Shown piece by piece: positions 1-5,287 of a stretch of 8,308 nt of DNA (its first letter is position 1; every line of letters starts with the position of its first letter). The translations under genes were made by a program, and so were the position numbers. The DNA is from Ruminococcus sp. UBA946 (GTDB taxonomy: Bacteria > Bacillota > Clostridia > Oscillospirales > Ruminococcaceae). Location of the stretch: NCBI GenBank assembly GCA_002293295.1, contig DBCY01000072.1, positions 23,868 to 32,175 of the forward strand, given 5' to 3'. The notes under the pieces are model-generated. The model searched no databases. It was not told the origin of the DNA and worked only from the letters and a program-made list of their open reading frames with translations.

Positions 1-14
1 AAAACTGTTTTATA

Positions 15-56
15 AGTGCAAGAATTTTGAGTGTTTTTACTCAAAATTCCTGCACT
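15..56 (-). terminator. Long hairpin downstream of leuA, possible second terminator
   Basis: An 18-bp inverted repeat: arm AGTGCAAGAATTTTGAGT (15-32), six-base loop, arm 39-56. Read as plus-strand RNA it has one A-C mismatch (21/50). Read as minus-strand RNA the same position is a G-U wobble, so pairing is complete. This suggests it works in the leuA transcript. Only a weak U-rich tail follows on the minus strand before the window edge, so termination is plausible but not certain; it could also be a 3'-end stabilising structure or part of a repeat element. Confidence 0.4.
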
Positions 57-58
57 GG

Positions 59-110
59 AATAATAGAAAAATGCTTTTACGTCGCATAGTGACGGCATTT
101 TTCTATTATT
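59..110 (-). terminator. Hairpin just after leuA stop, probable terminator
   Basis: Perfect 16-bp inverted repeat AATAATAGAAAAATGC (59-74) / 95-110, with an inner CGTC/GACG stem (80-83/91-94) separated by a 5-nt bulge on one side. It starts 9 nt past the leuA stop codon. Read on the minus strand the 3' arm itself contains UUUUU and ends in an AU-rich tract, which fits an intrinsic terminator, though there is no separate long U-run after the stem. The structure is nearly symmetrical and could act in both directions. Confidence 0.5.
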
Positions 111-119
111 CAGCAGACA

Positions 120-1775
120 TTATATAAGCGTGCTGTTGTTTATCGCCGAAACAAGGGCGTTTATTGAAGCGTCGATAATATCCTCATGCACACCCGCGCC
201 CCAGACCGGACCGTCCTTGGTGTCTATGCCGACATATGCCACCGCTTTTGATTTCGAACCCCTTTCAAGGGCGTGTTCATAATAGGTGTTAATGCTGTAT
301 TCGATTCCCAGGGCTTTTTTAATTGCATCCGAGGAAGAGTCAAGGCGTCCGTTGCCGTGAGCTTCGCCGTAAACCTCCCTGCCGTTCACAGTCATAGTGA
401 TTTGCGCCGTTTTGCCTCCGTTTTGCTTGAAGTGAGCCGCTGTAACGTCCAGAACGGAGAAATTATTTACATACTTCTGCTTGAACGCGGCATAAATTTC
501 ATCCGGCATAAGCTCCTTGTGGTTTTTATCCGAAATTCCCTTGATATAATATCCGAAGCTCTCGCGCATTTCAGGCGGCATGTCAATTCCGTATTTCTGT
601 TCCATCAGGTAGCCGATGCCGCCCTTGCCCGACTGGCTGTTAATCCTGATAACGTCGCCGTCATACTGCCTGCCCACATCCATGGGGTCAATGGAAAGAT
701 ACGGCACGTTCCAGTATTCGGGGTTCTTCTCCCCTCGCCATTTCATGCCCTTTGCTATGGCGTCCTGATGAGAGCCTGAGAATGCCGCAAAGACAAGCTC
801 GCCGCTGTAGGGCTGCCTTTCGTATACGCTCATCCCGGTAAGCTTTTCATAAGCCTTTGTGATTTCGGGAAGAGACGAAAAATCAAGGCGCGGGTCTACT
901 CCGTGCGACATCATGTTCATGGCAAGCGTTACAATATCGACATTCCCGGTGCGTTCGCCGTTTCCGAACAACGTCCCCTCGATTCTGTCGGCTCCGGCTA
1001 GAATGCCGAGCTCCGCATCGGCGACGGCGCATCCCCTGTCATTATGGGGATGCAGGGAAATTATAACGTTCTCCCTGCATTTTATATTTTTGCACATATA
1101 TTCAATTTGCGAGGCGTAAACGTGGGACATGCTTTCGGCGACGGTAACGGGAAGATTTATAATAACTTTATTTTCAGCGGAGGGCTGCCAGATGTCAATA
1201 ACGGCGTTGCAGACTTCAAGCGCGAATTCCGGCTCCGTTCCGGTAAAGCTTTCGGGGGAGTATTCAAAACGGAAATTCCCGGCGGTTTTTTCCCCGTATT
1301 CCCTGCAGAGCTTCGCCCCGAACCTTGCGATTTCAATAATTTCCTCCTTTGACTTGCGGAAAACCTGCTCGCGCTGGGCGACGGAGGTCGAGTTATAAAG
1401 GTGCACAACGGCGTTTTTAACGCCCTTCAAAGCCTCGAACGTCCTGGCTATGATATGCTCGCGCGACTGGGTGAGAACCTGTACTGTGACATCGTCCGGA
1501 ATCAGGTTCTTTTCAATGAGGGCGCGGCAGAATTCATATTCCGTTTCCGACGCGGCGGGAAAGCCTATTTCTATTTCCTTGAAGCCCGCTCTGACAAGGC
1601 AGTCCCAGAACTCCAGCTTTTCCTCAAGCGACATGGGTATAATCAAAGCCTGGTTTCCGTCGCGCAAATCAACCGAACACCATCGTGGAGCCTTATCGAT
1701 ATAATCCTTTTTTACCCAGTCGAAGCAGTCGGCCGGCGGCATAAAATAACCTCTCGTATACTTCTTATAATTCAT
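120..1775 (-). CDS. leuA: 2-isopropylmalate synthase (EC 2.3.3.13)
   Basis: Catalyses the first committed step of leucine synthesis: acetyl-CoA plus 2-oxoisovalerate to 2-isopropylmalate, in the cytoplasm. The 551-residue protein shows the catalytic TIM-barrel motifs of the family: SVDLRDGNQAL (residues 34-44, with R38/D39 for metal and substrate), the metal-binding HPHNDRG (242-248) and GTLFGNGERTGNVD (267-280). The C-terminal part (about 437-548) is the LeuA allosteric leucine-binding domain, with GNGRLDSSSDAIKKAL and WGAGVHEDIIDASINAL. Length and the N-terminal form (PPADCFDWVKKDYIDKAPRW) match the longer LeuA class found in actinobacteria and some Clostridia rather than the ~510-residue E. 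coli class. The ATG at 1775 is preceded by GAAGGGG at a good distance. No leuBCD lies beside it, so it is transcribed alone. A leucine T-box leader controls it. Homocitrate or citramalate synthase is unlikely given the leucine-specific leader and the domain layout. Confidence 0.96.
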   Translation of the reverse strand: MNYKKYTRGYFMPPADCFDWVKKDYIDKAPRWCSVDLRDGNQALIIPMSLEEKLEFWDCLVRAGFKEIEIGFPAASETEYEFCRALIEKNLIPDDVTVQVLTQSREHIIARTFEALKGVKNAVVHLYNSTSVAQREQVFRKSKEEIIEIARFGAKLCREYGEKTAGNFRFEYSPESFTGTEPEFALEVCNAVIDIWQPSAENKVIINLPVTVAESMSHVYASQIEYMCKNIKCRENVIISLHPHNDRGCAVADAELGILAGADRIEGTLFGNGERTGNVDIVTLAMNMMSHGVDPRLDFSSLPEITKAYEKLTGMSVYERQPYSGELVFAAFSGSHQDAIAKGMKWRGEKNPEYWNVPYLSIDPMDVGRQYDGDVIRINSQSGKGGIGYLMEQKYGIDMPPEMRESFGYYIKGISDKNHKELMPDEIYAAFKQKYVNNFSVLDVTAAHFKQNGGKTAQITMTVNGREVYGEAHGNGRLDSSSDAIKKALGIEYSINTYYEHALERGSKSKAVAYVGIDTKDGPVWGAGVHEDIIDASINALVSAINNSTLI

Positions 1776-1886
1776 AATAACAACCCCTTCCGGAAGTTTT
1801 GTATATTACATAACTCCCAAAGCCTGAAACTTTGTTCCGGACTTAAAATATATTAATATTTATATGAAAAATGTAAAAACAGAAAT

Positions 1887-1923
1887 AAAAAAGCCCCCAT
1901 CTCTTAAATAAAGAGATGAAAGC
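1887..1923 (-). terminator. T-box leader terminator (attenuator)
   Basis: On the minus strand GCUUUCAUCUCUU (1923-1911) pairs with AAGAGAUGGGGGC (1905-1893), a continuous 13-bp stem if G-U pairs are allowed, with loop UAUUU and seven U's at the 3' side (1892-1886 region, six or more uninterrupted). The 5' arm is the same segment used by the T-box antiterminator, so the two structures exclude each other. Confidence 0.93.
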
Positions 1924-2187
1924 ATATACTTCCATGGTACCACTCTTGTTCTGATATAAAATACCAGCGCTCATCCGTATCCCAGTCAGTAAGCGAAAGA
2001 CGTCCGAATACGTTTCTCTGTAACGGGAGAACCCGACCGCAAGCCTACTAAACCCCCGTTATAAAGGTTTTTCAGCCGATTGCTCAAGGATGAGTCATGA
2101 CTGCTCCACAATGCCGTTTCTCACCGGACAACGGCTCTCTGATAAAATGAAAACAGCTTTTATTCCTGTCATAGCATTTTTAATATT
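1887..2187 (-). promoter_or_regulatory. T-box riboswitch, tRNA-Leu type, controlling leuA
   Basis: Leader RNA that senses uncharged tRNA-Leu. On the minus strand the start of Stem I shows the usual AGAGAG element near 2140. The specifier region reads GACTCATCCTTGAG, with the Leu codon CTC at 2094-2092. The T-box is AACAAGAGTGGTACCATGG (1950-1932). The antiterminator folds very well: AAGAG (1947-1943) with CUCUU (1915-1911), the canonical 7-nt bulge UGGUACC (1942-1936), then AUGGAAG (1935-1929) with CUUUCAU (1922-1916). UGGU in the bulge is complementary to ACCA, as expected for a tRNA-Leu with discriminator A73. When leucyl-tRNA is uncharged, the antiterminator should form and leuA be transcribed. 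Ends are approximate; the specifier is assigned by its position relative to the conserved GAG and by the gene downstream. Confidence 0.95.
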
Positions 2188-2193
2188 AACAGT

Positions 2194-2222
2194 ATTATAA
2201 CACCGTCAAACCGTTTTGTCAA
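2194..2222 (-). promoter_or_regulatory. Sigma-A promoter of the T-box/leuA unit
   Basis: Perfect consensus on the minus strand: -35 TTGACA (2222-2217), 17-nt spacer, -10 TATAAT (2199-2194). Transcription should begin near 2187. It is divergent from the CPBP promoter at 2336, with about 113 bp between the two -35 elements and no further signal that I can recognise in that gap. Confidence 0.93.
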
Positions 2223-2335
2223 GTATTTACCCATAACATTTTTTCATACGGCCTATAACCTGTGCAAAATTGCTTGCTTTCAGAATATACCCCTGTTATT
2301 GACGCCGGAATTTACCGTTTGTTTTTAATATTATC

Positions 2336-2364
2336 TTGATATATATTCATATATATACTATAAT
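2336..2364 (+). promoter_or_regulatory. Sigma-A promoter of the CPBP protease gene
   Basis: TTGATA (2336-2341), 17-nt spacer, TATAAT (2359-2364). Start of transcription expected near 2371, giving a 5' UTR of about 140 nt before the ATG at 2513. The spacer is an AT-rich alternating sequence. Confidence 0.85.
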
Positions 2365-2431
2365 GTACTGGAGAGGATTCACACGACCGCTCTGACAATA
2401 CCATTATCAGCTTTATATCTTCTGCCGAGAT

Positions 2432-2512
2432 GAAAGGAAATAAATTCGAAAACTCCGTTTTCGAATTGGGAGTTTCGCCCCGAGGAGCGAAACATCCCGG
2501 AAAGGAAATAAA
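2432..2512 (+). promoter_or_regulatory. Structured 5' UTR with duplicated SD-like sequence
   Basis: Two contiguous stem-loops sit directly upstream of the start codon. The first is AATTCGAAAA (2443-2452) / TTTTCGAATT (2458-2467), 10 bp. The second is GGGAGTTTCGC (2468-2478) / GCGAAACATCCC (2487-2498), 11 bp with a single bulged A. A competing pairing exists between AAACTCC (2450-2456) and GGAGTTT (2469-2475), which would break both. The 13-nt sequence GAAAGGAAATAAA occurs at 2432-2444 and again at 2500-2512, where it carries the working ribosome site and abuts the ATG. No known riboswitch class is recognised. Confidence 0.6.
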
Positions 2513-3385
2513 ATGAAAAATGAACTGAAACACCCTATCCGGTTGGCCCTTACCTTTTATGCTATATGTTTTCTTTTCCGTGCCGAAGAATATTTTATCA
2601 TAAGAACCGACCAGAGCATAATAGGCGAGGCTTTTATCCACAAGCTCATAGGAATAGGGCTTCTTGCCGCCGCCCTTCATTTCCTCGGATACAAATGGAG
2701 CGGCATAGGCTTCCGTAAGGATAATGCCCTTAAGGAGACCTGCTTCGGACTGCTGTTCGGAATTGCGGTTTTTGCCGTAGCATACGGCTTTGAAATGATT
2801 ATAAACAGCCTGAACGGCAAAAATCCGTCCCTTGAATTCTATCTTACCAGCTATTCGGTCGAAGGCAACAACGCAATGCGGAGCGGAGCGGTCTTCATCT
2901 TAATATGTATTTTAGGGAATATTGTCAACGTAGTCATGGAGGAGGGCGTTTTCCGCGGTTTGTTCGTTAAAATTGCCGAAAATAAATATTCATTTATAAA
3001 GGTATGTATATTTTCTTCCCTGCTGTTCGGTTTCTGGCATATTATTTCGCCATTAAGGAACGCATACGACGGCGTTCAGTCACCGGCAGGCGCTTTTATG
3101 ATGGGGCTTATGCTTGTCGGAACAAGCGCGCTGGCAGGCGCCCAGTACGTTATGCTGTTTAAAATGACGGGCGGCCTGTGGATGCCGATGGCATTTCATT
3201 TCGTAAACAATACGTCCGTCAACCTGCTTCATGTCGTGACCGATTCGGGCGCCGACGAGCTGCAGACCATCCGGCTCACCATTACCGGTACTCTTTCATT
3301 CGTTATCGTACTTATAATGTTCCTCCTCAGCCGTAAAAGGAAGAACCGGGATGCCGTTCAGCCGCAAAAATCCGGGCTGATATGA
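2513..3385 (+). CDS. CPBP-family intramembrane glutamic endopeptidase
   Basis: Polytopic membrane protein of 290 residues from the CPBP (CAAX protease and bacteriocin-processing, Abi/Rce1-like) family. The three conserved motifs are present inside hydrophobic segments: EEGVFR (E143, E144, R148), FGFWH (F172, H176) and HFVNN (H229, N232/N233). E143/E144 with the two histidines form the predicted active site. Hydrophobic stretches at about 12-30, 45-60, 77-98, 124-141, 163-177, 192-215 and 256-273 give a multi-spanning protein ending in a basic cytoplasmic tail (RKRKNRD). Start ATG follows AAAGGA at 2501-2506. Family members cleave prenylated proteins or peptides, or give self-immunity to bacteriocins; nothing here (no bacteriocin or peptide gene nearby) identifies the substrate. 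It is transcribed from its own promoter, and no clear terminator follows. Confidence 0.92.
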   Translation: MKNELKHPIRLALTFYAICFLFRAEEYFIIRTDQSIIGEAFIHKLIGIGLLAAALHFLGYKWSGIGFRKDNALKETCFGLLFGIAVFAVAYGFEMIINSLNGKNPSLEFYLTSYSVEGNNAMRSGAVFILICILGNIVNVVMEEGVFRGLFVKIAENKYSFIKVCIFSSLLFGFWHIISPLRNAYDGVQSPAGAFMMGLMLVGTSALAGAQYVMLFKMTGGLWMPMAFHFVNNTSVNLLHVVTDSGADELQTIRLTITGTLSFVIVLIMFLLSRKRKNRDAVQPQKSGLI

Positions 3386-3449
3386 AATTTTAACGCCCGC
3401 TTTTTCAGGTTTCAATCATGTGAATAACTCCTGGTTTATGGCTTTTGCT

Positions 3450-3478
3450 TTGATGAAACTGATAATACTTAATATAAA
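3450..3478 (+). promoter_or_regulatory. Probable promoter of the HEPN-like gene
   Basis: TTGATG (3450-3455), 17-nt spacer, TATAAA (3473-3478), 37 nt before the start codon. A second TATAAT at 3483-3488 has only a poor -35 partner. The surrounding DNA is AT-rich, so chance matches are likely and confidence is moderate. Confidence 0.5.
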
Positions 3479-3514
3479 TTTTTATAATTCATACTTCATA
3501 AGGAGAAATATATT

Positions 3515-3979
3515 TTGAATATTACTGATGATAACAAGATAATACCTCAACCTCATGAAATTTTATACCATGCAGAAGAATTCAGAAAAGCGGCGAAACG
3601 ACTGAAAGGCGAGGAAGAATTAAATCAAAAACTTATTACAATTCCGTATTGTGTATATTCTGCTTTTACAGTTGAAATCTATCTTAAATATTTATTATAT
3701 GTTAATGAAGTAAGTATGGAAAAACTTAAAAGTCATAATTTATATAATTTGTTTTGTCATGATATAATGAGTAAGTATAGAGAACAAATTATTCAAAAAA
3801 CACTGCTTAAAATAGATTTTCCAGATTTTAATAAAGAAGAATTTTATAAGCAATTAAAAAAATTTAAAAACGCTTTTAATATCTTAAGATATGCTTATGA
3901 GTACTCAATAGTATCATATGGTAATTTCCTTGAACTACTTGCTGATTCGTTAAGTGAAGTATGTAAAGAAAATTATTAA
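3515..3979 (+). CDS. HEPN-like hypothetical protein, AT-rich orphan
   Basis: A 154-residue, largely helical, soluble protein. Start is TTG, chosen because AAGGAG (3500-3505) lies 9 nt upstream. The pattern resembles the small HEPN-fold proteins seen as orphan genes: helix with SAFTVEIYLKYLL (49-61), then SHNLYNLF (73-80), then FNILRYAYEY (121-130), which recalls the family's common W/LRYxYE segment. This assignment is from pattern memory, not a search. The catalytic R-x4-6-H signature of HEPN ribonucleases is not visible (R125 has no histidine after it), so RNase activity is doubtful. No nucleotidyltransferase (MNT) partner, ATPase or other defence gene is adjacent. Base composition is strikingly different from its neighbours: 53 G+C in 240 bases counted (22%), against 76 in 120 for parts of the ZIP gene. 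Recent acquisition is likely. Confidence 0.8.
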   Translation: MNITDDNKIIPQPHEILYHAEEFRKAAKRLKGEEELNQKLITIPYCVYSAFTVEIYLKYLLYVNEVSMEKLKSHNLYNLFCHDIMSKYREQIIQKTLLKIDFPDFNKEEFYKQLKKFKNAFNILRYAYEYSIVSYGNFLELLADSLSEVCKENY

Positions 3980-4030
3980 TCGGATAAGTACCAATTTCTT
4001 ATTACTCTACTGAATCCATGCCTTATAACG

Positions 4031-4083
4031 GTAACACGGACATTGTTCCCGCATATAATGAAAAGAAGTTTTATGCGGGAGAG
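4031..4083 (+). promoter_or_regulatory. Promoter and dyad in front of the ZIP gene
   Basis: A -10 TATAAT (4054-4059) has a weak -35 GTAACA (4031-4036) at 17 nt. The inverted repeat CCCGCATA (4048-4055) / TATGCGGG (4072-4079), 16 nt apart, overlaps the -10 at one side and the ribosome site GGGAGAG (4077-4083) at the other. As DNA it could be an operator. If transcription came from further upstream, the same repeat could fold in the mRNA and hide the ribosome site. Which applies cannot be told from sequence. Confidence 0.5.
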
Positions 4084-4088
4084 ATGAT

Positions 4089-4877
4089 ATGTCGTGGTTT
4101 TATGAGTTGAATCCTGTTTTGCAGGGTTTGTTCGCTACATTGTTTACATATTTTATTACGGCTCTGGGAGCCGGTTTGGTTTTCTTCTTCAAGACAATGA
4201 ACCAGAAGGTTCTGGATATGATGATGGGGTTCGCGGCAGGGGTAATGATAGCCGCTTCCTTCTGGTCGCTTTTAGCCCCCGCAATCGAGCTTTCGGCAGA
4301 ACTGGGAGGAAACGCGTGGCTCACCGCCTCGGCAGGCTTTATGTTCGGGGGGGCTTTTGTCATAGGAACCGACATGGCTCTGTCTAAGGCAGAGCTTATA
4401 CGTTCAAAGGGTTCGTCAGTGAAACGTTCAATACTTCTTACAGCCGCCGTGACGCTGCATAATATCCCCGAAGGCCTTGCCATCGGCGTGGCGTTCGGAA
4501 GCGCTGCCATCGGAATCGAGGGTTCGTCCGCCCAGAGCGCCTTTATGCTGGCTCTCGGAATAGGGCTTCAGAATTTCCCCGAAGGCGTCTGCGTGGCTAT
4601 GCCGATGCGAAGGGACGGAGCCAGCCGTCTGAAAAGCTTTTTTGTCGGGCAGTCGTCCGGTATCGTTGAACCGCTGGCCGGGGTTCTGGGCGTTTTGTTC
4701 GCGCTTTCCATGAGGAACGCCCTGCCGCTTGCCCTGTCGTTTTCCGCGGGGGCTATGATTGCCGTGGTATGCTCCGAACTGATTCCCGAATCGTTCAAGG
4801 ACAACAAAACCATCGCCGCCTTCGGAGTCCTTTCCGGATTTGCCATTATGATGATTCTTGACGTGGCTTTCGGATGA
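4089..4877 (+). CDS. ZIP-family metal transporter (GufA type)
   Basis: Inner-membrane permease that brings divalent metal ions, most often zinc, into the cytoplasm. The 262-residue length is typical of bacterial ZIPs, with about eight hydrophobic segments. The metal-site motifs are HNIPEGLAIGVAFG (H124, N125, P127, E128; TM4) and QNFPEGVCVAMPMR (Q161, N162, P164, E165; TM5). Q161 in place of the usual second histidine, and GIVEPLAG (E194), are typical of the GufA subgroup rather than ZupT. A further conserved acidic segment is SELIPES (229-235). There is no long histidine-rich loop; the cytoplasmic loop at about 100-112 is short. ATG at 4089 follows GGGAGAG with 5 nt spacing. It is monocistronic: promoter-like dyad upstream and strong terminator downstream. 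Ion specificity (Zn, Fe, Mn) cannot be assigned. Confidence 0.95.
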   Translation: MSWFYELNPVLQGLFATLFTYFITALGAGLVFFFKTMNQKVLDMMMGFAAGVMIAASFWSLLAPAIELSAELGGNAWLTASAGFMFGGAFVIGTDMALSKAELIRSKGSSVKRSILLTAAVTLHNIPEGLAIGVAFGSAAIGIEGSSAQSAFMLALGIGLQNFPEGVCVAMPMRRDGASRLKSFFVGQSSGIVEPLAGVLGVLFALSMRNALPLALSFSAGAMIAVVCSELIPESFKDNKTIAAFGVLSGFAIMMILDVAFG

Positions 4878-4895
4878 GCATTCCTGAAAGTTTTT

Positions 4896-4933
4896 AAACA
4901 CTGTCCGAGAGTAATTCTCCGGCAGTGTTTTTT
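4896..4933 (+). terminator. Rho-independent terminator of the ZIP gene
   Basis: AACACTGTCCGAGAG (4897-4911) pairs with TTCTCCGGCAGTGTT (4915-4929) with one C-C mismatch and a G-U pair, three-base loop, then a run of six T's (4928-4933). It begins about 20 nt after the stop codon. Confidence 0.92.
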
Positions 4934-4983
4934 ATGCGCAAATACAATATAAATCCGGTTTTGACCCGTTGTATGCTGTGATA

Positions 4984-5012
4984 CTGACAGCCGGAGCTTG
5001 AATATACATAAT
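4984..5012 (+). promoter_or_regulatory. Candidate promoter in the ZIP-SBP intergenic region
   Basis: CTGACA (4984-4989), exactly 17 nt, then CATAAT (5007-5012): each hexamer is one base from consensus. It lies past the ZIP terminator and points at the terminator at 5050-5098, so it would make an RNA of about 80 nt with no evident ORF. AT-rich DNA makes this suggestive only. Confidence 0.4.
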
Positions 5013-5049
5013 ATACAAAACATAAGTTTTTATATATTGTAATGTGTAT

Positions 5050-5098
5050 AAACTGTTTATTTTACTTAAAGGTTTAAGTAAACTTATAACAGTTTTTT
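5050..5098 (+). terminator. Strong plus-strand terminator with no gene before it
   Basis: Two-level hairpin: inner perfect repeat TTTACTTAAA (5061-5070) / TTTAAGTAAA (5073-5082) and outer AAACTGTT (5050-5057) / AACAGTTT (5088-5095), followed by T's to 5098. The T-run is only on the plus-strand side. The nearest upstream gene, ZIP, already has its own terminator 117 nt earlier. It is therefore either a back-up terminator or the end of a short RNA begun near 5019. Stretch 4934-5049 otherwise shows no ORF with a ribosome site. Confidence 0.75.
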
Positions 5099-5131
5099 GT
5101 GTGTTTTCACCATAAAAATACTAAAATTTAC

Positions 5132-5160
5132 TTGACATTGTCCGCTCTAATTGTTATAAT
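5132..5160 (+). promoter_or_regulatory. Main sigma-A promoter (P1) of the large binding-protein gene
   Basis: Perfect consensus TTGACA (5132-5137), 17-nt spacer, TATAAT (5155-5160). Expected start near 5167 and a 5' UTR of about 120 nt. The UTR shows no structure that I recognise beyond AT-rich sequence. Confidence 0.92.
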
Positions 5161-5179
5161 AATTGTGTTACCCTATAAT
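5151..5179 (+). promoter_or_regulatory. Overlapping second promoter (P2) of the large binding-protein gene
   Basis: TTGTTA (5151-5156), 17-nt spacer, TATAAT (5174-5179). Its -35 overlaps the -10 of P1, so both could not be occupied at once. The perfect -10 and exact spacing make it a fair candidate. Confidence 0.5.
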
Positions 5180-5287
5180 ATGTAAATATATATTACTGTT
5201 AGAGGCTTTTCGGACGGAAAAAATTAGTTTATCAGTTTATTGTTTATTTGTTACGCCATTGAATTTTTTTGAAGGGTGGTCAATGAG

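Noticed and set aside
273..1856. Several plus-strand ORFs and a minus-strand frame-shifted ORF across leuA
   Set aside because: They lie opposite or out of frame with a clear leuA, show no family motifs and lack ribosome sites; shadows of the real gene.
2312..2680. Minus-strand ORF of 122 codons over the CPBP start region
   Set aside because: It runs across the CPBP promoter, leader hairpins and coding start; its protein has no recognisable motif and it has no promoter of its own.
3980..4047. A terminator for the HEPN-like gene
   Set aside because: Only a 5-bp ATAAG/CTTAT stem without a T-run; not enough to call.
4018..4110. A 30-codon ORF (MPYNGNTDIVPAYNEKKF...) overlapping the ZIP start in another frame, like a leader peptide
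   Set aside because: No ribosome site before its ATG (upstream is CTACTGAATCC), and the likely promoter at 4031-4059 would start transcription inside it.
4961..4985. TTGACC at 4961-4966 as a -35 element
   Set aside because: No -10 hexamer at 16-18 nt; the nearest GATACT is only 13 nt away.
4100..5023. Minus-strand ORFs over the ZIP gene and its terminator
   Set aside because: Antisense shadows of a well-supported ZIP gene; one runs through a strong terminator hairpin, which real coding sequence would not do.
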